A stretch of 5,634 bases of DNA from an uncultured Treponema sp. (GTDB lineage Bacteria > Spirochaetota > Spirochaetia > Treponematales > Treponemataceae): positions 1 to 5,634 of the forward strand of contig CALAUH010000046.1 of the NCBI GenBank assembly GCA_937892225.1, written 5' to 3'. The translations under genes and the position numbers were made by a program. The first letter of the stretch is position 1. Each line of letters begins with the position of its first letter. The notes beneath the pieces were generated by a model. The model had not been told where the DNA came from. It saw only the letters and a list, made by a program, of their open reading frames with translations, and did not search any database. Of this stretch, positions 5,239 to 5,634 are shown piece by piece.

Positions 5239-5634
5239 TTATTTATTTACAACGCCTGCAGTAGGTTTTGCGGCTTCTGGAACATTTCCTGCAGGAACAT
5301 CGCGGAAAACACCGAGTGGATAATATGGTTCCATTTCGTCTTTAACCCAGTCAGCTGCAACTGTAGGATTAACACCCCAGTTAGTTGGACACATAGAAAG
5401 AATTTCTACGAATGAATAACCTTTCTTTTCTTTCTGATATGTCAAAGCCTTTTTAATAGCAGCTTTAGTCTGATTAATATGTTTAACATCATAAACTGCA
5501 CAGCGTTCAATATATTTTGGTTCAACTAAAGTATTCAAAAGTTCACATGCACGGATTGGATAACCTACTTCATCAGCATTACGTCCGTATGGAGTAGTTT
5601 TTGTTACCTGACCAACAAGTGAAGTTGGAGCCAT
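5239..5634 (-). CDS. korB: 2-oxoacid:ferredoxin oxidoreductase, beta subunit (KorB-like), C-terminal part
   Basis: This is the C-terminal 131 residues of the thiamine-diphosphate-binding beta subunit; the gene runs off the right edge. MAPTSLVGQVTKTTPYGR at the window edge is an internal family motif (commonly preceded by GGQ), so the ATG at 5634 is not the start. SFVEILSMCPTNWGV (about 74-88 of the visible part) is the conserved segment near the C-terminus of the beta subunit, and EPYYPLGVFRD follows. The tail ends in an Ala/Pro-rich stretch (AGNVPEAAKPTAG). The cofactor-binding GDG motif would lie outside the window. The gamma subunit follows on the same strand after a palindromic repeat, and the alpha subunit is expected further upstream. 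Exact substrate is not determinable here. Confidence 0.9.
   Translation of the reverse strand: MAPTSLVGQVTKTTPYGRNADEVGYPIRACELLNTLVEPKYIERCAVYDVKHINQTKAAIKKALTYQKEKKGYSFVEILSMCPTNWGVNPTVAADWVKDEMEPYYPLGVFRDVPAGNVPEAAKPTAGVVNK

Overview
The window looks like a low-GC chromosomal segment from a spirochaete, most likely a gut or rumen Treponema. The pointers are a FlbD-MotA flagellar pair, adjacent signal peptidase I and HemW genes (an adjacency I recall from Treponema), a ferredoxin-dependent 2-oxoacid oxidoreductase typical of anaerobes, and very A+T-rich spacers. The assignment is an inference from gene content; there is no rRNA or other taxonomic marker. Almost everything is on the minus strand.

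Layout, in minus-strand transcription order from the right edge: the C-terminal half of a 2-oxoacid:ferredoxin oxidoreductase beta subunit (5634-5239, cut by the window edge); a 73-bp imperfect palindrome made of short CGCAGAT repeats (5232-5160); the gamma subunit (5138-4587); a 443-bp cassette holding a GxxExxY-family PD-(D/E)XK nuclease-like gene between 30-bp inverted repeats built of CACAGAT units (4588-4146); an HTH-cupin regulator (4127-3552); a small unrecognised ORF (3545-3351); signal peptidase I (3300-2602); HemW (2602-1427, sharing one base with lepB); a spacer with a good sigma-70-type promoter; then flbD (1297-1097) and motA (1097-315), also sharing one base. On the plus strand, the left edge carries a convergent fragment of a glutamate-cysteine ligase (1-294). 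It stops about half-way through the usual protein, 20 bases from the motA stop.

The oxidoreductase subunits and the HTH-cupin regulator probably form one metabolic unit for CoA-dependent 2-oxoacid oxidation or its reverse. The small ORF, lepB and hemW probably read on from it as housekeeping genes. flbD-motA form a separately promoted flagellar unit, without the usual flgE upstream or motB downstream.

The most interesting structure is the pair of repeat units. Both are mirrored arrays of three heptamers ending in CAGAT, spaced about 10 bp (one helical turn). Both fill the space between the stop codon of one gene and the Shine-Dalgarno of the next. One contains the nuclease-like gene and the other has no gene, which resembles an autonomous/non-autonomous element pair comparable to RAYT/REPIN systems. 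Secondary points are a signal peptidase in which the expected catalytic lysine is arginine and its supporting serine is alanine, and the truncated glutamate-cysteine ligase abutting motA.
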